A DNA stretch of 64,000 nucleotides from Tethya wilhelma (GCA_964030475.1 CAXIPT010000001.1:10783593-10847592); one strand, 5' to 3'. Shown: positions 23,555-35,715, counted from the first letter of the stretch. The notes: generated from the letters alone by a model not told the origin. Program-made: numbers and translations.

Positions 23555-24113
23555 TTGTTACATAGCTCAACTGATGCTGGTAATGCAGACAATGAACTTG
23601 AACTTGTTGTATGGTTTGATCAGCAAATGAAAAAGTGTGTACAAAGACGAGCTACCTCACTGTTGTGCGTCCATCTAGTACAACTGCTTCTAAAATGTTT
23701 GATGCACTTCAAGATTCACTTAGAATTTTTGGGCATCCAGGCAATAGACCACCAAGAATGTTCTAAGCTAATTGGAATTGGAACAGATGGAGCTTCAGCT
23801 AATATTGCTAGAGGTGGCTTGAAAGGGATCATTGAATCTAAACTACCATGGGTGTTTTGTCTAGCTCATCGATCAATCAAAGATGCTCTAAAAGGGACAT
23901 TTTTCGATGCTATTGATGGAATGCTGGTTAATTTGTATCTAAGTCTCCTAAGAAATGTCGTCAGCTAGAAGAAGTGATCAATGACCTGAAGGAATGCTAG
24001 TTGATGGTGGCCCATTCAGGCTAGCAGCTCAAGATGGATCTGTGACAAATGGAATGCAATGAAGCATGGTTCAGTGTGTATACTAACCAGCTTGCAACCA
24101 TGTCTGAAGACCA
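23555..24113 (+). pseudogene. hAT transposase, catalytic middle part (other half of the split gene)
   Basis: The frame 23555-23968 encodes a hAT catalytic region: STDAGNADNELELVV near the first catalytic Asp and IGIGTDGASANIARGGLKG, then LPWVFCLAHRS, the conserved block with CxxH. It continues in broken frames (SPKKCRQLEEVINDLKE) to 24113, where MSEDHS runs into the terminal repeat of an inserted element. With the 2-bp duplication taken out, this end and the minus-strand piece at 20912 read on into each other (MSEDQ then SFKSADRA) as one conserved stretch. Several stops and shifts make it non-functional. Confidence 0.7.
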
Positions 24114-24222
24114 CTCAGTGTAGTTAAGGATGACTCAAAAGTTAAGGACCTAATTAAAAACAAACCCTTTCGTGTTTTAACTATACTCTTGCATTAGTAG
24201 ACCAAACTTGGTGATCATCGAA
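24114..24222 (+). mobile_element. TIR element fragment M3
   Basis: It starts CTCAGTGTAGTTAAGGATGA and matches the inverted other end of M4 (49549-49669), so it is one end of the element that split the hAT gene. It is cut off by module A at 24223. Confidence 0.6.
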
Positions 24223-25107
24223 TTCCCAGTATGGTAGTACTGGGTACACAGGAATGGCACGGATGGCCCATTAGCGCAATACAAATATTCACGCGAATAA
24301 CTCTGCAAAAACTGAGCGCTTGGCACTAAAAGGCTTCTTAAGCTACTATTTAGCTCTTTCTCTTTCTAATGAGCCCTAAAACATGGCCTAAGACCCTCGC
24401 TAAAGTACCAAACTAGAATATGCCAAACCTCCAATTTTCTCCATCTTTTCTTTCTTATTCTTCTTCTATATTGGCTCAACTTTTCTCAGAGACTATTCAC
24501 TTTTTGAAGCTGATTCTTGAACGAACAAACTTGGTTTCTTTGGGGATAGTCGCTTTTGCCATCGGTTTGTTGTGTCTCTCATTGAGTCACTAGATACAAG
24601 GCGAAAAGCGCCTTCTCCATATGGCGGCCATTAATTTCTAAATCATGCATTATTCATTAGCTAGCTAGCCTAACAACCCTTTCCACATTAAAGTGCGCGT
24701 TATTTAGAATCTATTGCAGCATGCAGTGCCCAAGTTCTGTCCTCTCCTGTCGTTCTCTGTATTCAGTTCTTCAGTAGAGAAGTTATCTTTAGCTAACAAG
24801 ACACAAAAATAATGGACATAAATCACGTTCAGCCTTGGGGTTCAGAATTTCAGCTGTCTGAAAGGCATGACTGTACTGTTGGCAAGTCAGTTCTCAGCTC
24901 AGGATCATTAAAGACTAAATTCCACTGATATTGTAAACAATTATTCAAAAAATAGAACAAACAAGTACAAAAAACATTAGAAATGTAATGCAAACATAGG
25001 AATGGCCAAATCGTAAAAAAATGAGCAAACAAGATTAGAATGGTTGTCCACAGATGGAGCGAGTTCATTCCTGTGTCTAGAATGTCATTAAGCTCAATAG
25101 GGATATT
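24223..25107 (+). repeat. Modular repeat A2-E-B(part), first unit of a tandem pair
   Basis: It starts with palindrome CCCAGTAT-GGTA-GTACTGGG, has the full A module to about 24715, then middle module E (TTCTCTGTATTCAGTTCTTC to about 24940), then a partial B module (ACATTAGAAATGTAATG ... AGGAATGGCCAAATCG). The next unit starts 885 bases later with the same order. Confidence 0.75.
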
Positions 25108-25945
25108 CCCAGTACGATAGTACTGGGTACATAGGAATGGCACGGATGGCCCATTAGCGCAATACAAATATTCACGTGAATAACTCTGCAAAAACTGAGC
25201 GCTTGGCCTTAAAAGGCTTCTTAAGCTATTATTTAGCTCTTTCTCTTTCTAATGAAGCCAAAAACATGGCCTAGAACCATCGCTAAAGTACCAAACTAAA
25301 ATATGCCAAACTTCCAATTTTCTCCATCTTCTTCTTCTTCATCTTCTTCTTCTATGTTGGCAAGAGTTTTCTCAGGGACCGCTCACTTTCAGAAGCTGAT
25401 TCTTGAACGAATAAACTTGGTTTCTTTGTCTTCAATCGCTTTTGCCATCGGTTTTTTGTGTCTCTCATTGAGTCGCTAGATACAAAGGGAAAAGCGCCTT
25501 CTCCATATGGCGGCCATTAATTTCTAAACTTATGCATTATTCATAAGCTATTTCCCTTTCCACATTAAAGTGGGCGTTATTTGGAATCTATTGCAAGCAT
25601 GCAATGCTGTCTGGTCTCTGCTGTTCTGTCGTTCTCTGTGTTCAGTACTTCAGTAGGGAAGTTATCTTTAGCAAACAAGACACACGTATAAAATTGACAT
25701 AAATCATATTTTCAGCTTGGAATTGAAGAGTTTCAGCTGTCTGCAAGGCACTCAGGCAGCATGGGCTGTGATGTCTGTGACTCAGCCTCGGTGGTAGTGT
25801 ACCTGTACTGAGAGCTGTTGGCAAGTTCTCTCAGGCTAAAGACTAAATTCCACTGATATTATAAACAATTATTCGAAAAAAATAGAACAAAAAACATTAG
25901 AAATGTAACGAAAACATACAAATGGCCAAATCGTAAAAAAGTGAG
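25108..25945 (+). repeat. Modular repeat A3-E-B(part), second unit
   Basis: Same order as 24223-25107: terminal palindrome with one change (CCCAGTAC-GATA-GTACTGGG), A module with a TTC run near 25327, E module at about 25625-25865, B edge to the N at 25946. The two E modules differ by small indels and an extra TCAGCCTCGGTGGTAGTGTA in this one. Confidence 0.75.
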
Positions 25946-25946
25946 N

Positions 25947-28900
25947 GCCAGACTGCTGAAGCTCAAGAAACTTGTCCGACACAGGCATCTGTATGACTCG
26001 CTGTTTGAGTGCAGTAAGACACTCATTAGTTGGGCAGCCACGTCTGACACTGTCTAGCATCAATGAATACTCTCTGTCACCCTTCTGACGTTCGTTGATA
26101 GTGAGCTCATCATAGAGCACACACTCGTTCCAAATGTTGATGGAAGCTACACACCCAAGCTTGTAGACTAGGGTTGATTGAGAGATGCTGCTGAACACTG
26201 GTTTACCATTGACAGGCTGTAACTGGAGGATGTCTCCAACAAACAGCATGTTCATGGAACTAAACCACTCACTCCCCCCAAAGAGCTCCTCTAATCTGAG
26301 GTGAATGTACGCCAAATTGAGGCTGGAAACCATTGACACTTCGTCAATCACAAACAACTTGACGCTACGTAGTGTCGCTCTCATTATTTTGACAGATGAC
26401 TTTGGCAGTGACCAGTAGCCAGCTGTCTTGCTGTCATGTTTAACGGGCAGCTTAAAGAGTCGGTGAATGGTTACACCACCCACATTGAAAGCAGCTAAGC
26501 CAGTTGGAGCTGTGATGGCACACGTGATGTCTTTGGACGGCCATAGGTCATTCACTAAAGCTTTGATCGTCTCAATTAGAAACGACTTACCGGTACCTCC
26601 TACACCACTGATGAACATTCGAAGTGGTTTGAGATCACAGTTGCAACCTCCTGCTTCGTGTTGTTTCAGGTGTAGGAGGTGACTCTTCACATTCTCGTAG
26701 ATCCGTCTCTGATCAACATTTAGCATGTTGACTCTGTCCTTGAGACTGATCCCATCAGAGTCATCATTTGTTTTCAAGTCGATGAGGTCATTCATTGCTG
26801 AATTGGCCTCACCCATCAGTTGAGGGTCCTCATTGTCCTCCTTGTTCTCAGGCTCATCTTTTCCATTGTCTTTCTCCTCAGCATGTCTGGCTTCATTGAT
26901 CTCTTGGATCTTGGCCTGTGCTTGAAGAGCCCTGTGAAGCTTTTCGTGGTGAGCCCTGCTGTCATCAGAGACCAACCTGTTGAAGGCCTCCTCGGCTGAT
27001 TCACCATCTTCCATGAGCTCACACTCATCCCTGAAAGGAACAAACAGAAGCAAGAGAGAATAGTAGTAGGCTTCCCTTTGTTCTTCTTTCTCGGGATTGA
27101 AGATCTTGTGGTTTGGAAGTCGAGGCTTGTTGAGCATCTTGTACTTCCTTTTACCATTGTCATCCCTGCCTGGTCAGACTTCTCTGTCAGGTGATTACCG
27201 AGCCGTAGATCACCAGCTTCGTACAACCCACACTCCCTGGTACGCAGAGAACTGGTGCCAAAGGACCACAAACTGGAGTAGATACTCTTGTCCTCGCTCA
27301 CCTCTTGCCAGATGTCTTGGATGTTGCTTCTCTCAGCTTTGGTCACATACCCACTGACATAGTGGGCTAGTGCTAGTGAGGACTCAGCTACAAATTGGAT
27401 ATCAATGTTGGCCTTCCAAAGTAAGAGTAATAGGGGGTTGTAGTCATTGACTCTAACCTCCATCTCAGACCTTGGCAACTCGTAGATTTTCTTTTTTGAT
27501 TTGAGACACTCATTGACCTCATTCAGCTTGGCAGTGTAGGCTACTTTACGAGGGAAGCCAAACTTACAGCTAGTGATGAACACTGAACCAACTTTGCGTT
27601 TACGCTTACAGTAGGCACTACACTTGTGCATCTGGTAGCGTGTTACCAACCTGTGCAACTCAGGATTGGATTCTTTATCGGGAATTCGGCAAGTGATCCT
27701 ATCCTGAATCCAGGTCAGCACATCTTTTGGTTCGTCTTCACTGATGACGGGTGCTCCGTGAATCCACAAAAGGACATGGTAGTGGGGAGCACCACGAGCC
27801 TGGTACTCCTTCTTGTAGTAGTAGTGGGTTACATCTCCCAGTACAGCACCATTCAAGAGTACTTTGTGAAAAAAGGACCTGAACTTGGAGTCAAATTTTC
27901 TACTGACAGAAATAGGATTCTCCGTGCAAAGCCTTGAAATGCTGTAGCTATCAGGCACATTGTTTAGCTTGCGAAGGTACTCAGCGATGTCAGTTGCTTC
28001 GTACTCGGCACAACTGAATGTGAGAAATAAGGTCAGTAGACCAAATTCTCGGATCATGGCCTTTAACTCACTCTGTCGTCTGAACCAATACTGCTTGGTT
28101 CCTCGTACACACTCTGAAGCATGGTTGAGAGGTTGGCTTCGAGTTGTTCGTCACTACTCCTAGCCTGCTGTAAGAGTGAACTGACACTCAGCCTCTCTAT
28201 GCGAGTGGACTTCAAGAGGTTGTATACCCCTGCTGACACTTCACGCATCTCCTTCTGCCACAACAGGTAGAACACATACTGCGGATTCTTCCTGAAGCGG
28301 TCATCCTTGTTGAGTAGCTTAGACTTGATGTACTCACTGAACCCTATCTTGGACTGCCGGGGGTGGTACTCCCCAAACTCACCAGTGGGAAACAGATCTG
28401 GAAGCACATGACATCCAGGTGCTGCTGTTTGTTGCTAATAGGATCTTCTCTGACTTTCTTAGCTACAAACTGGTCTATGTCTGAATGGACGGGAATCTTA
28501 CTCTCCATGTTTCTAATGGTGTAAGACTGAAAAGAAGCTATGTCCTCCTGGGTAGCCTTCTCAAGCACCTTGCTATTGGCACGATTCACTACCTCAATGA
28601 CTTTTTTTGCAGCTTCGTCTACAGAGGAATCTTTTACATCTTTGTAGAGCCAGTTGATTTCTCTAAGCTTTTCTACAGCTTTTTTTATGGCATCAACATT
28701 GACCATGTTTCGCCATACAACGCCATCTTTTGTTGGTCTACCATTGACAATCACGTACAACTCTGGATCAGGTAAATCTGATTGTATCACCTGATCCAGG
28801 GTGTCCATTGTTCTGTTCAATGGTAGAGGAAGAAAGAACATTGTACCTTTGCAGGCTTTCAGGGAATTGTACATGGGTACTTTTCCCGTGTACGTGCCCA

Positions 28901-29654
28901 GTCTTACCACTGTCTGGTAGCACTTGGCACGTTGAATGAGTTGCATGCTCAATACGTCTAGTTTTGACAGTTCTGGAGGAACAGGCAAAACACTCAACCC
29001 ATTGAGGACGCAACGTGGCGGCAACCGATCTTTTCTGATCATTGCCTTACAATAGGTACACATGTAGAGTACCTCGTTGGTGGCATTTGGGTTGTTCTCT
29101 GTGATGTAGGCTTTCAGTGAAGGCCACACCACAGTACCTAGGTTGTCACTAAGCTTCACTCTAGATACTGATTTTCTCTGGTGGAGTCGTTCACATGAAC
29201 AACAAACATGCTCAGCGTGGTCATCAAGCTCTTTCTCGTAGTCAGCTATGAGTTGAGCATGATTCAGCAGTAGGCTAGTTTCTAGACCTTCCATGCTTGG
29301 GTCATCTTCATCCTCTGAAGACATTTCATAGACTTCATCAACCTTGGTACTGAAAAGTTCTTCAAAGTTGTCTCCAATGCTAGACACACACAACAGGTAT
29401 TCTAGATCCCCTTGTGTGAGTGCTTCCTCAAACCTTTGAAGTAGCGAAGGCAATTGTACAAATTGTACAGGAAAGTAACCAGTCTTGGAAAATGTGTAGA
29501 CACATGACGCAAGCTTACTCTGACAATTTGTATCATTTGAACACAACAGTGGATGTCCACTAATTGTGTCGAAATACAGCTGGTCATTCTCTTCATCATA
29601 GTGAGAGAATTGTTCTTGATGGGTGTTTGGACAGCCATCATCACACGTGTACAT
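25947..29654 (-). pseudogene. Helitron RepHel protein (frameshifted, C-terminus missing)
   Basis: Rolling-circle transposase-helicase in four frames. 28344-29654: N-terminal region with CCSCERLHQR and LPPRCVLNGLSVLPVPPEL, a block often found before Helitron Rep. 28063-28407: the Helitron-like N domain (LFPTGEFGEYHPRQ). 26816-28057: Rep, with FLTFSCAEYEATDI, the HUH motif as PHYH in RGAPHYHVLLW (near 27780) and the catalytic Y-x3-Y in HYVSGYV (near 27350). 25947-27137: PIF1-type helicase with Walker A GVGGTGKS (near 26595) and Walker B VIDEVSMV (near 26345). Motifs are kept in order but linked only by frameshifts. The helicase stops at the N at 25946, so the last helicase motifs and the 3' hairpin end are absent. 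It nicks one strand and unwinds it in intact relatives; this copy is inactive. Confidence 0.9.
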
Positions 29655-29912
29655 ATCTTTTTTCAGTTGATCAATTCGTTTGTCAAACGACTGTCTGAGT
29701 GAAACAATTGATTCAACTTCACTCTCAGTTATGGCCTTGCACTCTTCGGTGCATGGCCATATCTCTCTGGTTTGTTTTCTATTTTGAGCATCATCATCTG
29801 ATGATTATTTGTCATTATCACTCTTGTTTTTGTTTTTTTGCACAACAGTGATCTCAGCTACAACACACTGGCCTTTTGAATTTACAGGCAGAGCTTGTTT
29901 ACGCTTAACCTG

Positions 29913-30758
29913 TTAGTAAGCTGAGTCATAAAAGTATGGCTCAGTGATAGCAGTGTGGCAACGATTACCAAAATCTTCTAACTTCTCTATTTTCATTGAT
30001 TTGATAGACTTGTTACGTAAGAGACTTGTATAGTCTCTACGGTAATCTAGCAGCATGCTGAACAATTTCTTTGCTGCTACACCACAAACAGCTCTAACTG
30101 AAACTTTTGTCACATTCGAAACTTGTTTGTAAGCTTTCATCAATTTAGCTCTGATTTGCTTGTTCTGATGCATTAGCTCAGCCAGGTTTTTCCTGTGCCT
30201 ATCACATTCATCACGTTTAGGCTCAGAAAGGGCATATTTGTCTTGTTTTTGTGCACAAATAGCTTTCCTGTTTCTAATGTAGTAGGCTTTCATCACAATT
30301 TTTCTAGCAGCTGATTGTTTGGAGTAATTTTTCTTTGAAGCTGCTTTTTTGACCTGAGGGTTTTGTTGGTAATTTTTTTTAGAAGCTGTCTTTTTTATTT
30401 TGGGGTCTTTTTTGTAGTTTTCCCTCAAGGCTCGTTTTTTCCCCTCAGGGTTTTTAGCATAGGCCTCTCTAGAATAGGCTTTCAAGGGCTCAGGATTGTT
30501 TGCATAACTGTTTCTAGTGTATGCTCTCTTAGTTTCAGGGTCTAGTTTGTAATTTTCATTTGAAATGGGTTTTTTTCTTCTAGCATTACGAAGGTAAGTA
30601 GATTTTGAGTAGTTGCGCATGTCAGCTTTATGTTTATCAGCATTCTTTAAATAGCATTTCTTGCTGGTTTTCTTTTCCCTATCAATATTGTCTACATACC
30701 TTTTTTTACGCAGAGCCCGTTTCTTTTCATCCTTTGTAGGCATCTTGCAATTAAGCAA
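29913..30758 (-). pseudogene. Helitron N-terminal lysine-rich repeat protein
   Basis: The 281-residue frame opens with KDEKKRALRKKRYVDN and continues with about nine imperfect 14-residue repeats of the form xYxxNPExKKxxxR (residues 45-150), very rich in Lys, Arg, Tyr and Asn. A less repetitive part follows. It ends in TAA at 29913 but lies in the same reading frame as the RepHel part at 28344-29654, with only this stop and one more (near 29810) between. It is therefore likely the N-terminal part of one long Helitron protein that is now interrupted. The basic repeats suggest nucleic-acid binding, by inference. A near-identical stray copy is at 12822-13291. Confidence 0.75.
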
Positions 30759-30850
30759 GTATAATACTATACTTCACAATATAACTTTGAATGGTTCAGT
30801 ATAGTATTTATTGTATGCTATCATATTATAAGCAAAGTTTTGTGTGTCTG

Positions 30851-30884
<34 letters not shown>

Positions 30885-31228
30885 ACGGGAGTTCACCGGA
30901 AGTGATGCGACCTCGAGCTAAAACGCTACTTTTTCTCTGAATTATGGAGAATACAAGCTATGAAAAGCGTGCCTAGAGAGCTAGCTTAGATAGTGCTTGC
31001 CTAGGATAGAATCACAGGCGCTACAAATATAGCTGACTGTTTGGAGATTGCTGACAAGGCTTACCAGTGGCGTCGGTATCCGACAAAGAAGTGTGATAGA
31101 GCAGCCAATCTTTCACTAAAGAAGCGTAGCGAGGAGAGAACTTTCGCTTCTAGGAGTCTGCTTCTCTGTCGCTGTACACGAAACACAGCTAGCCAGATAA
31201 CGAGTTTCTTTGCCAGCTGATTGCAAAA
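30759..31228. other. Helitron flank with TG microsatellite
   Basis: A (TG)n run is at about 30852-30885. TAGTATA-rich inverted blocks lie at 30757-30805. The 5' end of the Helitron must lie here, but no convincing TC terminus was picked. A CAGTGGCGTCGGTATCCGAC terminus-like motif is at 31062. Confidence 0.4.
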
Positions 31229-31279
31229 ATGGCGGAAGTCGGAAAAGGGTCGTTTGTGACGTCACGTAGTGAGCATGAG
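31229..31279 (+). CDS. Candidate first coding exon with promoter motifs
   Basis: An ATG in the context CAAAAATGGCGGAAG, which also fits YY1- and ETS-type sites, opens a 17-codon frame (MAEVGKGSFVTSRSEHE) that ends exactly at GAG/GTAAAT, a splice donor. A perfect CRE-like TGACGTCA overlaps it at 31257-31264. The CpG content is higher than around it. No second exon was identified, so this is a candidate only. Confidence 0.28.
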
Positions 31280-32299
31280 GTAAATTGCTGAGCTGACCAA
31301 AGCAAAGCAGCACTAAGCAGTGCATATACACATGCAGCATTGCTTCCCTTCGAGTTTCCAATTGCTATTGATGTGATTGTTGTGTGTTGCTTCAACTGCA
31401 AAGGTTGTTCTAAGCCAACTGACCATAGAAGAATAATTGTTATATACACAATAGCTTTTCTCATTGTTTGAGTTATAGTAACTGATCCTATAAACATACA
31501 CAAACAAGGAGTGGGCGAGCGAAGCGAGCCCCACTCTTTGTATAGTATAATATTATTATACCCTGACTTAGCTGCTGATATGAGTTGTGTTTAGCATACA
31601 GACAGGGTAGAGCTTGATGATTATAAATCCTGCATGCAGTCATTAACAATAATGTACTGGCAATAGGCAAAAATGATTCTCAATACGTACCTTGTATATT
31701 TTACGTAGTAAACTGTAGTGTGAGTTGTGATTAATTGCTCGGGCAAGGATGGTTGTAGCCTGATATTGAAGTTAATACAGTACAACTTGATTTTAATTAT
31801 CTGCAATCAATGTTTAGTAACAATCTAATGGCAATACATAGGTAAAGATTGTACTGTCTTCTCAATACCTTGTATGTATAGTACTATATGGTGCCGGAGT
31901 ATTGTGTGGCGAGTTTAGTAGATTGATGATGGCACAAAAGTGATGGGAGGCTAGCTATACGTAAAGTACAATAACTGTGCTGATATGTATTGTAATTTTT
32001 ATCTGCAGAGAAATGAAAATAAGTTCAGTTAAAGTAATTATTAACTGATTATAATTGGAACTAACCTTGTAGGAACTGAGTTTAACCCGGTAAACCGGCT
32101 TTTTAATTCTGAAACAGATTCCAGTAAAGTTATGTCTTGTGTTCGCGAGTGCAATTGACTTGTAAGACTTGTCACGAAACAAAAGACTTCACTGCAGACA
32201 ACAACGGTTGAAAGCGCCAGTGCTGCTATGGAAATGGTCGCTAAGGTCAGGATCAAATTTTGCTCACGTGGAGAAGGGGTGGAGTTTGGGGGCGAGACT
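31280..32299. other. No supported gene
   Basis: AT-rich sequence with short frames only. A GAGTGGG-gcgagcgaagcgagc-CCCACTC inverted motif lies at about 31511-31538, like the ends of other repeats here. Confidence 0.4.
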
Positions 32300-32835
32300 A
32301 GGTTGATGAATAATTCATCACTAACAAGAAATTAATGGCAGCCATACAGTGAAGGCGCTATTTGTCTTGTATGTAGTGACTAAGCTAGAGAGACGAATGA
32401 ACGATACCAAAAGCGGGTGAAGACAAAGAAACCAAGTTTATTCGTTCAAGAATCAGCTTCTGAAAGTGAGGACTCTTAGAGAAAAATTGGCGAATGAACG
32501 ATACCAAAAGCGGGTGAAGACAAAGAAACCAAGTTTATTTGTTCAAGAATCAGCTTCTGAAAGTGAGGACTCTTAGAGAAAAATTGGCGCAAGATAGAAG
32601 AATAAGAAGAAGAAGATGGAGAAAATTGGAGGTTTGACATATTTTAGTTTGGTACTTTAGCGATGGTTTTAGGCCATGTTTTTAGGCTTGTTAGAAAGAG
32701 AATGAGCTAAATAGAATCATGTAAAGCCTTTTAGTGCCAAGCGCTCAGTTTTTGCAGAGTTATTCGCGTGAATATTTGTATTGCGCTAATGGGCCATCTG
32801 TGCCATTCCTGTGTACCCAGTACTACCGTACTGGG
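32300..32835 (-). repeat. Module A, copy A4, with a 97-bp internal tandem duplication
   Basis: It ends with CCCAGTAC-TACC-GTACTGGG at 32816-32835. The segment 32394-32490 is repeated at 32491-32587 with one or two changes. It lies against the truncated end of the zinc-finger fragment at 32836, so it inserted into or recombined with that gene. Confidence 0.75.
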
Positions 32836-33192
32836 AATTAATGCTTTTCTCTCAGCAGACATAACACGCTGGAATGCCATCTCTGTACTACCATCTACTC
32901 GTGATAAACTGAGCGTAGCTTTCATTGAAACAGCCTCAGTGTGGCTCTCAGCTTGGCTGTGTTTCACAAGAGCTTGTCGAGTAATGGTAAAGCATGGTAT
33001 ATCTGTCCTAACTGCCTTACCAACAGCACATTTCTAGGGCCGTCTAGAATGCTTACAGCATAGCTTGCACAGCATCCCTTTCTCATCATCAGCTGTTATC
33101 ATCCATGGAAAGTCATATTTCCACTGCAGATCTATTCCGCTGCGCCTAGTCAGACACTGGCCCACGTTTTGCCATTTTTTGGCAACGAACCA
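32836..33192 (-). pseudogene. N-terminal zinc-finger part of a hAT-type protein
   Basis: On the minus strand the frame reads W..KWQNVGQ, then FPWMITADDEKGMLCKLCCKHS (CxxC) and, after a TAG, VGKAVRTDIPCFTITRQALVKHSQAESHTEAV, ending in the H-x4-H pair expected of a TTF/BED-like finger. This arrangement is typical of the DNA-binding N-terminus of ZNF862- or ZMYM1-like hAT proteins. It is cut at 32836 by module A4. It could be the missing N-terminus of the split transposase at 20-24 kb, but it is nearly 9 kb away and on the other strand relative to one half. Confidence 0.5.
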
Positions 33193-34569
33193 GCTAATTC
33201 AATTATTTACTCAAGTGGTTAACATTAGCTCCACAGGCACAGGTTTGAGCCCCGCCCTCTTGTGCAATGAAAGTGTATCGGACGATACGCATAATCTAAT
33301 GAAGCCATATCGGACCGATATGTCTTTGTATGCCTGGTGAGAACACTGGACTCATCTTCAGCAAGTGTCATTAAAGCTACATTTTCAGCAAATTTTTTAT
33401 TCTCTACATTCACACTTCTCTTTTTTTTTTCATATGGTGCCTTTATTCGAGCAACTCCTTGCTTACCTTGCTTAATCAGAGCATCTACAAGTGAAATGAG
33501 ACTGGCATGCTATATCCAACTCTTCCACAGCTTATTGAACAAATGTATGCTGCTTCATCTGCTGAACCTTTGTGTGATCAATTGTTACAACATCACAGGC
33601 ATTTGACATTGGTTCATAGGAAATGTTTCTTGATACTGAAAGCACTGTAAGTGTAAAGAAAGCACTACCAAAATGCAAACTAAAATCTGTCTTATTATGT
33701 AGATGCTACTTCTGAATCAATACTATCCAAGTATTATTATACCAGTACTTTTCAAATTGTACACAGGTAAATTCTATGTGAAATGCAACTTACAAGATGT
33801 GCCATTTCCACAATAAAGCTTGGTGCTGGGACAATCAATGACTATTATTCCAAACTTTATTTTGATGGCAGAAGAATGTGGAAAGTTTTATTATAAATTA
33901 ATTTTATTAATGTAATTCATTGAATCAAGCACCCTTATTGGTTCTTTAATATCTTTACGCGCACAATTTTACGTATATTCATGAACCAGCGTAAGTCAGA
34001 GGTCAATTTGTTCGTGACTGTCAGCTAACTTGAATCTAATTATTGCACTGTAGCCGCATGAAGAGAGAAGAGAACTATAGTTGCAAGAAGCGCCGACTAA
34101 CAAAGCAATTTTCAGCAACGTAAGGCAGAACTATAACAAGTAAATAGTCTCTCTAGGCAATATGTCGAAGGGCTTAACCTAGTTTCATTAAATAATGGAT
34201 ATATATATATCACAAGAAGTATAGGCCACGATCGAGTCCTGATATGGTCAAAATCTCAGTAACATTATTTCTAAGCATAGAAATGGGAAACCCTTAGACA
34301 AATACTGAGATTATAACATTTACTACGTAATACTGCCATGAATAAAGCCTTCCAACTCGAGTTGAAGTCTGGCGGAAAATGCATTTCTTGTGTTGGAGGT
34401 GTGTCCTTTGTTTACAGTCATCTGGGTGGGCGGAGATTGCGGTTATGAGTTAATCAATTGTTGTGCTTTATAATAATATTAAATTGACAGGCATCAAATT
34501 ATTTGTTCAATGTATATAAAGCATTAAAATATGCATAAAAATCGAACAAAATCTACTGCATCCTGCACC
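33193..34569. other. No supported gene
   Basis: The minus strand at 33225-33480 has a basic frame (APYEKKKRSVNVENKKF) that may extend the zinc-finger fragment but has no recognised motif. A short (TA)n is at 34199-34210. The rest shows nothing. Confidence 0.4.
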
Positions 34570-35715
34570 TGAGAAAATTCTTTAATATAAATTTTCCTTC
34601 GGTTTCACGATACCAATGAGTTGAACTTAGTTATTGACAGTGAATTTTGTGTTTAGAGATGTAGGTTGATCAAACTCAAAAAAAACCCACTTTTGTCGAA
34701 AAATGTTTCTTTCGATCTACAAACGCTTTTTAGCACAAAACACTTTTTGGAAAAGTTACTTTTTCGAAAATCTTGAATTATTTTTTTGGTATTAACACAC
34801 ACTTTGGTTAAAGCTAAAGTTCTTTAATACAAATTTTCCTTTGGTTCTACAATGATACTAACGAGTTGAACTTAGTTATTGACGGTGAATTTTGCGTTTA
34901 GAGATGTTGATCAAACTCAAAAAAACACTTTTGTCGAAAAATGTTTCCTTTGATCTAAACACACTTTTAGTACAAAAATAAACACTTTTTGGAAAAACTT
35001 ACGTTTTCCAAAATCTTAAACTTTTTCCTTGGTATAAAAACACACTTTAGTCAAAGCTAAACTTCTTTGAAATAAATTATCCTTTGGTTCAACAATGTTA
35101 TTAACGAGTTATTGAAGCTGAATTTTGAGTTAAGAGATGTTGACCAAACTCAAAAAAAAAATTTGGCAAAAAATGTTTCTTTCGATCTAAAAACACTTTA
35201 GCACAAAAAAAAAGCTTTTTGGAAAAGTTACTTTTTCGAAAATTTTGAAGTATTTTTTGGTATTAACACACTTTGGTTAAAGCTAAAGTTCTTTAATACA
35301 AAATTTCCTTTAATTCTACAATGATACCAACGAGTTGAACTTAGTTATTGATGGTGAATTTTGTGTTTAGAGATGTTGCAATTTTGTCGAAAATTTTTTC
35401 TTCTGATCTAAAAACTTTTTTGCACAAAATAAACACTTTTTGGAAATAGTTACTTTTTTGAAGTTTTTCTTTGGTATAAACACTAAAGTTCTTTAAAATA
35501 AATTTTCCTTTAGTTCAACAATGATACCAGCGAGTTAAACTTACTTATTGAAGGTAAATTTTGTGTTTTGTGATGTTGATCAAACTCAAAAGGAATACTT
35601 TTGTCAAATCTAAATACACTTTTTAGCTCAAAACAAACACTTTTTGGAAAAGTTACTTTTTCGAAAATCTTGAACTTTTTTTTTGGTATTAATACACACT
35701 TTGGTTAAAGCTAAC
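34570..35715 (+). repeat. Tandem satellite, about 5 units of 200-245 bp
   Basis: Units start near 34578, 34819, 35061, 35289 and 35488 with TTCTTTAAxAxAAATTxTCC, and contain GAGTTGAACTTAGTTATTGA and CACTTTTTGGAAAAGTTAC. Spacings are about 241, 242, 228 and 199 bp. Units differ by roughly one base in eight by eye. No coding. Confidence 0.8.

Noticed and set aside
33337..33606. 89-residue plus-strand frame with hydrophobic segments
   Set aside because: The minus strand has better coding character here and joins a hAT zinc-finger fragment.
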